Assembly (NCBI GenBank): GCA_001801515.1
Contig: MGXX01000065.1
Span: 81,763 to 87,494 of the forward strand
From: Gammaproteobacteria bacterium RIFCSPHIGHO2_12_FULL_38_11
Lineage (GTDB): Bacteria; Pseudomonadota; Gammaproteobacteria; Coxiellales; Coxiellaceae
Direction of reading: 5' to 3'
Length of the DNA stretch: 5,732 nucleotides
Shown here: positions 1 to 5,664 of the stretch, one piece after another
Position numbering within the stretch: position 1 is the first letter of the stretch
How the letters are laid out: each line of letters starts with the position of its first letter
Notes under the pieces: generated by a model
What the model saw: the letters and a program-made list of their open reading frames with translations, nothing else
What the model was told of the DNA's origin: nothing
The model's database searches: none
Made by a program: the position numbers and the translations under genes

Positions 1-2
1 AC

Positions 3-383
3 AATTGGAACACCCTTCTCCCTGAACTGAAACTCACTGGCCCCACTTTAGCACTGGCCCAGCATTGCAGCCTTAAAGAATTGACAGGAACGACATTACA
101 CCTAACAATACAGCCTAAATATGCAGCCTTACTCAACGTAAAGCACTCGCAACGCATTCAAGAAGCGTTTGCAGAACAAAAAGGTCAGCAAATTACGGTC
201 TCAATTACGATTGAAAAACACAAAGAAACGACACTGGAAACGCCTGCCGCTATTACAGAACGTGTGCATGATGCAAATACACAATCAGCAAAAAAGGCGA
301 TTTCTGTTGACCCTACGGTTCAACGGATTGTTGCTACATTTGATGCTAAACTAGTTGAAGGCAGCGTAGCGCCTTTAAAATAA
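3..383 (+). CDS. dnaX: DNA polymerase III tau/gamma subunit, C-terminal part (5'-truncated by window edge)
   Basis: The reading frame is open from the window edge to TAA at 381-383 and gives about 126 residues. The visible part is the end of tau, the clamp-loader subunit that ties polymerase III core and DnaB helicase to the replisome. It contains a W-N-x-L...L-x-L-x-G-P-T-x-x-L-A segment at its left edge and ends FDAKLVEGSVAPLK. Both resemble the C-terminal domain of E. coli tau, which ends with an F-x-A-x-L-x-x-x-S-I-x-P pattern and binds the alpha subunit. The AAA+ ATPase part, and any programmed frameshift site that would make gamma, lie outside the window. The next gene, a ybaB homologue, starts 15 nt after the stop, as expected for the dnaX-ybaB-recR operon. 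Assignment rests on remembered family features plus gene order. Confidence 0.92.
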   Translation, partial: NWNTLLPELKLTGPTLALAQHCSLKELTGTTLHLTIQPKYAALLNVKHSQRIQEAFAEQKGQQITVSITIEKHKETTLETPAAITERVHDANTQSAKKAISVDPTVQRIVATFDAKLVEGSVAPLK

Positions 384-388
384 CCTTT

Positions 389-392
389 GGAG
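389..392 (+). promoter_or_regulatory. Ribosome binding site (GGAG) fixing the start of the first ybaB
   Basis: GGAG lies 6 nt before the ATG at 399. An in-frame TTG at 387 overlaps this site and would add four residues (M-E-N-P), so the ATG at 399 is the better start. Confidence 0.7.
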
Positions 393-398
393 AACCCT

Positions 399-758
399 AT
401 GACAGATAACAAGCTACTTTCAGACATTCAAACCAGCATTATGGACATGCAAAATCAAATGCAATCCACATATAAAAATCTAGCCGACATCACAGTTAGC
501 GGCGAATCAGCGGATAAAACCGTAAAAATCATCATGACAGCCACTTATGCTTTTGTTGATATCGAGTTTACAGATAAAGCATTACAAGGTGGCGTGAAAG
601 AATTTAAATTACGCATTCGAGAAGCCTGGGAAAATGTTGTTAAAAAAATACAAGAAGCAACACAAAGTAAAACAATGGAATTGCTGCAACAAATGCAGAT
701 TCCAGACGAAATTAAAAATTTATCGATGCCGAAAACCGACGACGAATCGAAAGACTAG
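399..758 (+). CDS. YbaB/EbfC-family nucleoid-associated protein, divergent copy
   Basis: This 119-residue protein sits in the canonical ybaB slot between dnaX and recR. Family members form small dimers that bind DNA, act as nucleoid-associated proteins and can influence transcription. What can be seen is a Met/Gln-rich N-terminal helix (about residues 6-30), then D-I-T-V-S-G-E-S at 30-37, aligned with the family's V-x-G-E-S turn, then a beta segment and a long helix (about 70-105). The tail, with Q-I-P-D-E-I-K, recalls the family's Q-L-P-P-G-F-K ending. It is divergent: the glycines that normally follow G-E-S are replaced by A-D-K-T, and there is an acidic/lysine extension at the C-terminus. 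It clearly resembles the second copy downstream of recR but is much less typical. The start is ATG 399, chosen from the GGAG site. It may have a specialised role or dimerise with the other copy; that is inference. I leave the symbol blank because the other paralogue is the better ybaB match. Confidence 0.82.
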   Translation: MTDNKLLSDIQTSIMDMQNQMQSTYKNLADITVSGESADKTVKIIMTATYAFVDIEFTDKALQGGVKEFKLRIREAWENVVKKIQEATQSKTMELLQQMQIPDEIKNLSMPKTDDESKD

Positions 759-826
759 TGAATTCAACACGGAGACACGCACGAAACGAGCGCCAGCGAG
801 TGTATTAAATATATTTTTGCCTCAAT

Positions 827-831
827 AGGAG
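827..831 (+). promoter_or_regulatory. Ribosome binding site of recR
   Basis: AGGAG precedes the recR ATG by only 3 nt, closer than usual but otherwise a strong match to the 16S rRNA tail. The 76-nt gap before recR (759-834) is AT-rich near its end and shows no clear terminator, so readthrough from dnaX-ybaB is likely. Confidence 0.6.
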
Positions 832-834
832 TTT

Positions 835-1434
835 ATGTTCAGCCCATTCACAAAACAATTGATCGACGCCCTGCGCGCATTGCCAGGTGTTGGCCCCAAA
901 TCGGCACAACGCATGGCGTATCAATTGTTAACTGTGTCGGGTAAAGAAAAAGCAAAAACATTATCCGATGCCTTAAAGCAGGCTGTTTTATCTGTTGGGC
1001 AATGTCAGCGATGTCGTCAATTCACAGAGCAGACTGTCTGTTCCCTTTGCAGCAACCCAAAGCGCAATCATACATTATTATGTATCGTTGAAAGCCCTTC
1101 GGATGTGATTGCCTTAGAACAAACACATGCTTTTCAAGGCGTTTATTTTGTGCTCCATGGACACTTATCACCGCTTGATGGCATTTCACCTGATAATATT
1201 GGCATACCGCAGTTATTAACGCGACTGAAAGAAGAACCCATCCAAGAAGTTATTTTGGCAACCAATCCAACAATTGAGGGAAAAGCCACCGCACAATATA
1301 TTGCAAATCTAATTGATACCCGTAAAATGACATGCACACGTATCGCTCATGGTGTGCCCATGGGGGGTGAATTAGAATATTTAGATGGCAGTACTTTATC
1401 CCACGCGTTTTATTCACGTATTATTTTTTCATAA
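835..1434 (+). CDS. recR: Recombination protein RecR
   Basis: The product has 199 residues, close to the 201 of E. coli RecR. RecR works with RecO (and RecF) to load RecA onto SSB-coated gaps during recombinational repair in the cytoplasm. All expected parts are visible in order: a helix-hairpin-helix motif with L-P-G-V-G-P-K-S-A-Q-R at 16-26; a four-cysteine zinc site at C57, C60, C69 and C72; a Toprim domain beginning near residue 80 with the conserved Glu at 86 (C-I-V-E); and the C-terminal signature G-V-P-x-G-G-E-L-E-Y followed by D-x-x-T-L near residue 185. No key residue is missing. It is flanked by two YbaB-family genes. The downstream copy starts 10 nt after its stop, so the four plus-strand genes probably form one operon. 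Confidence 0.97.
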   Translation: MFSPFTKQLIDALRALPGVGPKSAQRMAYQLLTVSGKEKAKTLSDALKQAVLSVGQCQRCRQFTEQTVCSLCSNPKRNHTLLCIVESPSDVIALEQTHAFQGVYFVLHGHLSPLDGISPDNIGIPQLLTRLKEEPIQEVILATNPTIEGKATAQYIANLIDTRKMTCTRIAHGVPMGGELEYLDGSTLSHAFYSRIIFS

Positions 1435-1439
1435 TGAGG
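1435..1439 (+). promoter_or_regulatory. Ribosome binding site (TGAGG) fixing the start of the second ybaB
   Basis: TGAGG directly follows the recR stop and lies 5 nt before ATG 1445. The in-frame ATG at 1385, inside recR, would add 20 residues with no resemblance to the family, whereas starting at 1445 gives the typical M-F-G N-terminus. Confidence 0.75.
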
Positions 1440-1444
1440 TTTTT

Positions 1445-1765
1445 ATGTTCGGTGACAAATTTAATTTAGGCAATATTGCAAATCTGATGAAAAATGCAGG
1501 CAAAATAAAGGAAATGATGTCTGAAGCACAAGAAAAATTGGCAAAAATTGAAGTGACTGGCGAGTCTGGCGCTGGGGTGATACAAATTAAATTTAATGCA
1601 CAAGGTTATGCGCTTGATGTCATGATTGATGATGATATTTTAAAAGAAGACAAAGCCATTCTTCTGGAATTGATTGCTGCTGCCATTAATGATGGTGCAA
1701 AAAAAATTGAGAAAGTGAAAGAAGAAATGTTGGGTGCAGCTGGTGGGATGTTGGGTGGGGAGTGA
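1445..1765 (+). CDS. ybaB: YbaB/EbfC-family nucleoid-associated protein, canonical copy located after recR
   Basis: This 106-residue protein aligns well with E. coli YbaB (about 109 residues), a small dimeric DNA-binding protein of the nucleoid. It shares the M-F-G-x-K-x-x-L-G-N start, an N-terminal amphipathic helix rich in Lys, Met and Glu (about 12-34), the diagnostic V-T-G-E-S-G-A-G at 37-44, a D-D-x-x-L-x-E-D-K segment near 63-71, and a second helix with L-I-A-A-A-I-N-D-G-A-K-K-I-E. The usual P-P-G-F-K-M-P-F ending is missing and is replaced by a short Gly/Ala-rich tail (G-A-A-G-G-M-L-G-G-E). The position is unusual: ybaB normally lies between dnaX and recR, where this genome has a divergent paralogue. 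The start at 1445 is set by the family N-terminus and the TGAGG site. The gene ends 2 nt short of the convergent perM stop. Confidence 0.93.
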   Translation: MFGDKFNLGNIANLMKNAGKIKEMMSEAQEKLAKIEVTGESGAGVIQIKFNAQGYALDVMIDDDILKEDKAILLELIAAAINDGAKKIEKVKEEMLGAAGGMLGGE

Positions 1766-1778
1766 TATCAAATATCAC
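1762..1778. terminator. Inverted repeat over both convergent stop codons, weak bidirectional terminator candidate
   Basis: Arms GTGATAT (1762-1768) and ATATCAC (1772-1778) are perfectly complementary with a CAA loop. The stem contains the ybaB TGA (1763-1765), and its left arm plus loop covers the perM stop (1768-1770). G-rich bases at 1757-1760 can pair further with 1781-1784 across a small internal loop. No T-tract follows on either strand, so intrinsic termination is uncertain. Confidence 0.4.
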
Positions 1779-2844
1779 AACCCTCTCTCGGCCAATTTCG
1801 CAAGATCACGTCCCCCACTGTTGCCAAGGGAATCGCGAAAAACACCCCCCAAAATCCCCATATTCCACCAAATACCAATACAGATAGAATAATCACGACA
1901 GGATGTAAATCCATCGTTTCAGAAAACAACAAGGGAATAATCACATTAGCATCAATTAAAATAATCACCGTATAGCTAATCATTAAATATAAAAAAGGGG
2001 GTGCAATTCCCCACTGCAATAGCGCGATAATAAAAACAGGGACAGTCACCAACACAGCACCGATGTAAGGAATAATCACAGACAAGCCAACCAGCACGCC
2101 CATTAACATGGCATATTCCATTCTGAGTAATGCAAAAGTAATACACGACAGTGAGCCAACGATTAATATCTCAATCACACGACCACGCACATAACAGCCA
2201 ATTTTTTGATTCACATCCTGCCATACATTCATTACCAAGCTACGATTTTTGGGTAGAAATTGCGTAAACCAATGCACGATCTTACGACTGTCTTTTAAAA
2301 AGAAAAATAACAATAGCGGCACTAAAATAAAATAAAGCACTACGGTAATTAAGCTTGGTATCAATGTCCAAACATGTTTCACCGTCAATTGTCCTACGTG
2401 CGACACTTCGTTTTGTAAAAATGAAATAGATTGCTGAAAATGCGGATCAGCAAAAATAGCAGGGTATTTTTGCATTAATATCGTCATCCACTGATGTCCA
2501 TGCGAAAAAGCCATTGGTAACTCATTTGCCAGATTCTGTAGTTCACGCACGACAATTGGCAAAAGCCACACTAAAGCAAAAACAACTAATCCGATAAAAA
2601 CTGAAAAAACGACGATAACAGCTAAAAAATGTGGGAAACGACAGCGTTGTAATAAACGAACTACAGACAATAATAAATAGGCAAGTACAATACTAATTAA
2701 CACGGGCATAAAAAAATGCCCAAAAAACTCAAGGAATAACAGCATAAAAAGCACAGTGAAAAACAAACCCACTGTCGCAGGGTCAGAAAAATTTCGACGA
2801 AACCAGTCTGAGATTGAAGATAATAAGGGATTGGATTCGCGCAT
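1768..2844 (-). CDS. perM: PerM-like AI-2E family inner-membrane transporter
   Basis: This 358-residue integral membrane protein is close in length to E. coli PerM (about 353). The AI-2E exporter/PerM family groups putative permeases; TqsA and YdiK are relatives, and few substrates are established. Two hydrophobic blocks at the N-terminus (about residues 25-60 and 70-100) are followed by a soluble stretch with H-x-Q-W...L-Q-N-E (about 105-155) and then further membrane segments to the end. The strongest signature is at about 298-338: D-A-N-V-I-I-P-L-L-F-S-E, then L-H-P-V-V-I-I-L-S and G-G-I-W-G-F-W-G-V-F-F-A-I-P-L, almost the pattern remembered for PerM. A GTG nine bases upstream is in frame, but AGGTGA just before ATG 2844 favours the ATG. 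It lies 60 nt downstream of hicB on the same strand and converges on ybaB. A role in transport is inferred from the family; the substrate is unknown. Confidence 0.9.
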   Translation of the reverse strand: MRESNPLLSSISDWFRRNFSDPATVGLFFTVLFMLLFLEFFGHFFMPVLISIVLAYLLLSVVRLLQRCRFPHFLAVIVVFSVFIGLVVFALVWLLPIVVRELQNLANELPMAFSHGHQWMTILMQKYPAIFADPHFQQSISFLQNEVSHVGQLTVKHVWTLIPSLITVVLYFILVPLLLFFFLKDSRKIVHWFTQFLPKNRSLVMNVWQDVNQKIGCYVRGRVIEILIVGSLSCITFALLRMEYAMLMGVLVGLSVIIPYIGAVLVTVPVFIIALLQWGIAPPFLYLMISYTVIILIDANVIIPLLFSETMDLHPVVIILSVLVFGGIWGFWGVFFAIPLATVGDVILRNWPREGCDI

Positions 2845-2849
2845 GGGTG

Positions 2850-2855
2850 TCACCT
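2850..2855 (-). promoter_or_regulatory. Strong ribosome binding site of perM (AGGTGA)
   Basis: AGGTGA, read on the minus strand, lies 5 nt before the ATG at 2844. It overlaps the alternative GTG start at 2853, which argues against that GTG. Confidence 0.75.
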
Positions 2856-2904
2856 ATTATTAAGTCATTTTTACATTTTAATATGATTTGTACTGTGATA
2901 GCTA

Positions 2905-3303
2905 TTAGGCAATCATCTGTTTTGCTGCGTCAGCCAAAAATTCAGAACGATTTTTACCTAATACTTTAGCAGCCTCATCAATTTCACTAATTAAACCTGC
3001 ATCCATACAAATATTAATTCGTTTCAAATTACCCGTTGGCATAACAACACGAATTAAGGAAGGAATGGCTTTTTTATAATCTGGATTTTTTTCAATTAAC
3101 TCTAAATCAGTAGGTTCTGGCAATATTTCACCTTCATCTAGCATACCTTCAATATGAAAAATAATGCCATCCCTCGCATTCTCAAGCGCCTTATTCATGC
3201 TTTTGCCACCAAAAACACAAGCAGGGAAATCGGGGAAAATCACACCATAATCAGCACCCTTTTTTTTAGCTCTGTGTACCAATGCAACGTAAGTCACTGA
3301 CAT
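2905..3303 (-). CDS. hicB: HicB family antitoxin of a type II HicAB system
   Basis: This 132-residue protein should bind and neutralise the HicA ribonuclease and repress its own operon. The N-terminal half is the HicB partial RNase H-like fold: Y-G-V-I-F-P-D-F-P-A-C-V-F-G-G at 19-33 followed by a helix with A-L-E-N-A (39-43) and the D-E-G-E-I-L-P-E-P-T stretch at 56-65, all typical of the family. The C-terminal part has K-R-I-N-I-C-M-D (94-101), then I-D-E-A-A and G-K-N-R-S-E-F-L (116-123), which looks like a ribbon-helix-helix DNA-binding domain. It starts 1 nt after the hicA stop with a GGAAA ribosome site, so the two genes are coupled in the usual toxin-first order. A run of eight A at codons 13-15 (K-K-K) is a possible slippage site. 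The family call is firm; toxin neutralisation and DNA binding are inferred from relatives. Confidence 0.93.
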   Translation of the reverse strand: MSVTYVALVHRAKKKGADYGVIFPDFPACVFGGKSMNKALENARDGIIFHIEGMLDEGEILPEPTDLELIEKNPDYKKAIPSLIRVVMPTGNLKRINICMDAGLISEIDEAAKVLGKNRSEFLADAAKQMIA

Positions 3304-3304
3304 A

Positions 3305-3502
3305 TTATTTCCATCCTGCTTGCTTAAAAATACTATTAACTATAAAACCTGATAAATCTTTAACGGGATGCTGAATGGTTACCAATCCCTTTTTATTCGA
3401 ATGTTTGAACTGATGATGACTGCCTCTCACCCTATTTAGATACCATCCATCTTCTTTAAGCAACCTCATTAATTCCTTACTTTGATACGTCTTCATACCC
3501 AT
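3305..3502 (-). CDS. hicA: HicA family mRNA interferase toxin
   Basis: This 65-residue protein (63 if the ATG at 3496 is used) matches the short HicA toxins. These have a dsRBD-like fold and cleave mRNA, stopping growth when HicB is lost. Visible features are the N-terminal S-K-E-L-M-R-L-L-K-E-D-G-W helix region (8-20), R-V-R-G-S-H-H-Q-F at 24-32 containing the expected catalytic histidine (H29 or H30), V-T-I-Q-H-P at 41-46, and the terminal S-I-F-K-Q-A-G-W. Nothing looks truncated and the histidines are intact, so an active toxin is likely. ATG 3502 has a GGA element 9 nt upstream. ATG 3496, two codons later, has a poorer site but gives the more usual M-K start, so the exact start is open. 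It is the first gene of the hicA-hicB operon. Confidence 0.92.
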   Translation of the reverse strand: MGMKTYQSKELMRLLKEDGWYLNRVRGSHHQFKHSNKKGLVTIQHPVKDLSGFIVNSIFKQAGWK

Positions 3503-3519
3503 TTTTCATCATCCATTAA

Positions 3520-3547
3520 ATTATACACAAAAAAATGTGTATGTGAA
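3520..3547 (-). promoter_or_regulatory. Probable sigma70 promoter of hicAB
   Basis: On the minus strand, -35 TTCACA (3547-3542; five of six consensus bases) is followed by a 16-nt spacer and a perfect -10 TATAAT (3525-3520). A transcript starting about 7 nt after the -10 would leave a very short leader before the hicA ATG at 3502, so regulation of translation by leader structure seems unlikely. Confidence 0.72.
3523..3542. promoter_or_regulatory. 7-bp inverted repeat inside the hicAB promoter, candidate HicB operator
   Basis: ATACACA (3523-3529) and TGTGTAT (3536-3542) are perfect complements around a six-A centre. The repeat fills the promoter spacer, overlapping the first bases of the -10 box and the last base of the -35 box. 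A repressor bound here would block RNA polymerase, which fits autorepression by the RHH domain of HicB. That HicB is the ligand is inference. Confidence 0.6.
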
Positions 3548-3651
3548 GTACTCATAAAACGAATGAAGCAAAAGATATCAAGCAAAATCGTTATTGGCAA
3601 TACCGTGTTTTTCAGGTAAGTTTGCGTGAAACATTAAAGTGATCGGGGTAA

Positions 3652-4854
3652 TTATGACTTCCTCAGCACCGTCCAATACAAAATCGCAATCACAAACACT
3701 AAAAATAAATACATCCACGCCAACGGCACCAAACTCGTCATATCAACAAACCCTGCAAAATAAGCCACGATACTGCTAATAGAAATATTCACCAAATACA
3801 TCACCGCTGTTGCTGTTCCTGCGATATGTCGAAACAAGGACAATCCTTTTCCAAGCGATATCGGAAAAACGACACCACAGGAAATAAACATTAAGGCTGT
3901 AATTAACGTTGTTAATATCACACTGTCTTTAAAAAAATAACTGACAATGACAGCAATAATGCCAACTAACAATGATACATTAATAGCTATTAACCATATT
4001 TTTTCCACCGTGTGTGCTTTTAATAAATAGCGCCCTAAAAAAGTCGCTAATACAAAAACAACGCCTAGATATAACGCGATATGCCCAAAAAATATAGGCG
4101 AATAATGCAACGTTGTTTGAATTAAAAAAGGGCCCGAAACATTAAATAAAATCATTAACGCATAGCTTAATCCCATCAAAGCTGTAATACCAATAAACAC
4201 GTGATTTTTTAGAATTTCGGTTATGTTATTTTTAATACTAACGATACGCAAAGGATGACGATTAAAATGTGTTTCGGGAACAACGATAAAAACAACAATA
4301 AAAGCAATTAATGTTATAATGGCAAAAAAATAAAAACCGGCTTGCCAACCAAAATAAACCTGTAAATAACCACCAATCACAGGGCCAATGACCGGACCTA
4401 TTCCCCACATTGTGCCAAACCAAGGGCCTAACTTAGTTAATCTTTCAGGAGGTAATACATCAGCGCAAATAGACCGTAATGTAACGGAAACAGCACCAAT
4501 AGTTAATCCCTGTAAAATTCTTGCAAATAATAACCACGTAATGCTGTGCAAATAAATTGGCATTAGGCTTGCAACTATAAACCCCAATAGGCTTAAGCGA
4601 ATTATTTTTTGTCGACCATATGAATCAATTAAAAATCCTGATAAAAAATTTCCAAATGCAAACCCAAGTAAATAAAGTGAAATAACGCTTTTAGCAACAG
4701 AAGCAGCAACAGAAAAGCTTTGCCCAATTGCCGGCAATGAAGGCGCGACAAGATCAATGCACATACCAATAATCGGCATTAAACATAACAATGTCCAGAC
4801 AACCCATTGCGTTTTTGTTTCAGATAAATTAAATTGTTGCATAATAATTCTCAT
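3652..4854 (-). CDS. MFS transporter, Bcr/CflA-like drug:H+ antiporter family (DHA1)
   Basis: This 400-residue, very hydrophobic protein has the size and spacing of a 12-helix major facilitator. Key DHA1 signatures are D34 with L-P-A-I (40-43) at the end of helix 1, motif A as G73-x3-D77-x2-G80-R81 in loop 2-3, motif B R112-I-L-Q-G116 in helix 4, and the antiporter motif C G152-P-V-I-G-P-V-I-G-G161 in helix 5. The family exports drugs or small metabolites using the proton gradient at the inner membrane; the substrate here cannot be predicted. ATG 4854 overlaps the TGA of the upstream phosphodiesterase gene in an ATGA arrangement, so translation is probably coupled. An internal ATG at 4842 has a weak GAG site 7 nt upstream and is an alternative start that would drop four residues. 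The gene ends with L-R-K-S, followed by the hicAB control region. Confidence 0.88.
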   Translation of the reverse strand: MRIIMQQFNLSETKTQWVVWTLLCLMPIIGMCIDLVAPSLPAIGQSFSVAASVAKSVISLYLLGFAFGNFLSGFLIDSYGRQKIIRLSLLGFIVASLMPIYLHSITWLLFARILQGLTIGAVSVTLRSICADVLPPERLTKLGPWFGTMWGIGPVIGPVIGGYLQVYFGWQAGFYFFAIITLIAFIVVFIVVPETHFNRHPLRIVSIKNNITEILKNHVFIGITALMGLSYALMILFNVSGPFLIQTTLHYSPIFFGHIALYLGVVFVLATFLGRYLLKAHTVEKIWLIAINVSLLVGIIAVIVSYFFKDSVILTTLITALMFISCGVVFPISLGKGLSLFRHIAGTATAVMYLVNISISSIVAYFAGFVDMTSLVPLAWMYLFLVFVIAILYWTVLRKS

Positions 4855-5591
4855 TCAAATAAAGCGTGATTATCCGTAAAAATACCATCAACTCCCATCG
4901 CCTGCAGTTCCTGTAGGCGATTTAAATCGTTCACTGTATAAGCCAAAACGCGCAAATCATTTGCATGAAGCATGTCGATATATTGTTGATTTAATAATTG
5001 ATGCGGCTGATGCACAGAAACCATATTGGCATTGATTAATTCGACTGCATTTTTTTGCGTTAATAATTTTTCAGTGATTAATCCTAATGGCAAACTTTTT
5101 GCGCGCTCTGCCACTTGCATTAATGCAAATTGATTACTGCTTGAAATTAACAATGAAGTTGAATGTGTAGGCCAAAATTTTTGTAAATGATCAATTAATA
5201 ATTCTGCCAATGCAATTGATTCTTTTTTACGGGTAGATTTAATTTCCAAATTTAAATTTAATTTTAATAATGCCGCTGTTTTCAGCCATTCTGCCAACGT
5301 CGGCACACGTTCATTTTTATAGTCGGTAGAAAACCAACTGCCTGCATCCAGTGTTTGTATTTTTGAGAAAATGGTTTCTGATAAACGCCCTCTGCCATTC
5401 GTTGTCCGCGCCAATGTTTCATCATGAAAAATAACGGCTTCGTGATCACGCGTTAATTGAATATCACATTCGACCGAATGCGCATGAGCGTCTTTTGCTT
5501 TTTTTAAAGCTGAAATTGTATTTTCAGGTGCTAGCATGGATGCGCCACGATGGGCAATGGCAAAAGACAATGGCCAATGTTTTATTGTCAT
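4851..5591 (-). CDS. ugpQ: Glycerophosphodiester phosphodiesterase, UgpQ-type cytosolic
   Basis: This 246-residue protein matches the length of E. coli UgpQ (247). The enzyme hydrolyses glycerophosphodiesters from phospholipid breakdown to sn-glycerol 3-phosphate and an alcohol, with a divalent metal. The TIM-barrel catalytic set is complete: H14-R15-G16 and P22-E23-N24-T25 near the start, E41-C-D43 (metal ligands), H56-D57 (second catalytic histidine), and L115-E116-I-K118. The barrel closes with G-V-D-G-I-F-T-D-N near 233-241. No signal peptide is visible, so it should act in the cytosol. AGGCGGA lies a few bases before ATG 5591. The stop overlaps the start of the MFS gene by 4 nt, which suggests a two-gene operon. 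The enzyme family is clear; the symbol is by similarity to UgpQ, since there are no ugp transport genes next to it. Confidence 0.93.
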   Translation of the reverse strand: MTIKHWPLSFAIAHRGASMLAPENTISALKKAKDAHAHSVECDIQLTRDHEAVIFHDETLARTTNGRGRLSETIFSKIQTLDAGSWFSTDYKNERVPTLAEWLKTAALLKLNLNLEIKSTRKKESIALAELLIDHLQKFWPTHSTSLLISSSNQFALMQVAERAKSLPLGLITEKLLTQKNAVELINANMVSVHQPHQLLNQQYIDMLHANDLRVLAYTVNDLNRLQELQAMGVDGIFTDNHALFE

Positions 5592-5593
5592 TA

Positions 5594-5601
5594 TTCCGCC
5601 T
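5594..5601 (-). promoter_or_regulatory. Ribosome binding site of the phosphodiesterase gene
   Basis: AGGCGGAA read on the minus strand sits 2 nt (full match) to 5 nt (AGGCG core) before the ATG at 5591. It supports this start, which also places the catalytic H-R-G near residue 14 as is normal for the family. Confidence 0.6.
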
Positions 5602-5612
5602 TTTCTGTTGCA

Positions 5613-5634
5613 GAGACGCGATTTATCACGTCTC
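5613..5634. other. Hairpin between the glycine-zipper gene and the phosphodiesterase gene
   Basis: GAGACG (5613-5618) and CGTCTC (5629-5634) form a six-pair stem with a 10-nt loop. It lies in the 73-nt gap upstream of ugpQ. No T-run follows on either strand, so it may be a leader structure, an RNA-processing stem or chance rather than an intrinsic terminator. Confidence 0.35.
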
Positions 5635-5664
5635 CGTCATGCATTGCCTTGATCATCAGCGTCT

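Larger units (their letters stand above)
3503..3651. other. Intergenic region between the MFS gene and hicA
   Basis: This 149-nt stretch contains the hicAB promoter and operator near its hicA end. The rest (about 3550-3651) has only very short open frames without a ribosome site, a tiny palindrome TATTGGCAATA at 3592-3602, and no recognisable terminator behind the MFS gene. Confidence 0.6.

Noticed and set aside
634..828. 64-codon plus-strand frame overlapping the end of the first ybaB and the gap before recR
   Set aside because: It has a Lys/Arg/Cys-rich out-of-frame composition, overlaps a supported gene, and has no ribosome site.
1143..1337. 64-codon minus-strand open frame inside recR
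   Set aside because: It lies wholly within a strongly supported recR gene and its translation shows no family features; it is an antisense shadow.
2845..2904. Possible -10 boxes (TAAAAT, TAATAA) upstream of perM
   Set aside because: The gap is very AT-rich and no acceptable -35 lies at proper spacing, so chance matches are expected.
3592..3602. Short palindrome TATTGGCAATA behind the MFS gene
   Set aside because: The arms are only 5 bp with a one-base centre and no T-tract, so it cannot be a terminator hairpin and is too short to call an operator.
3561..3617. Small plus-strand frame starting ATG at 3564 (about 18 codons)
   Set aside because: It has no Shine-Dalgarno site, no recognisable peptide and no sign of being a gene remnant.
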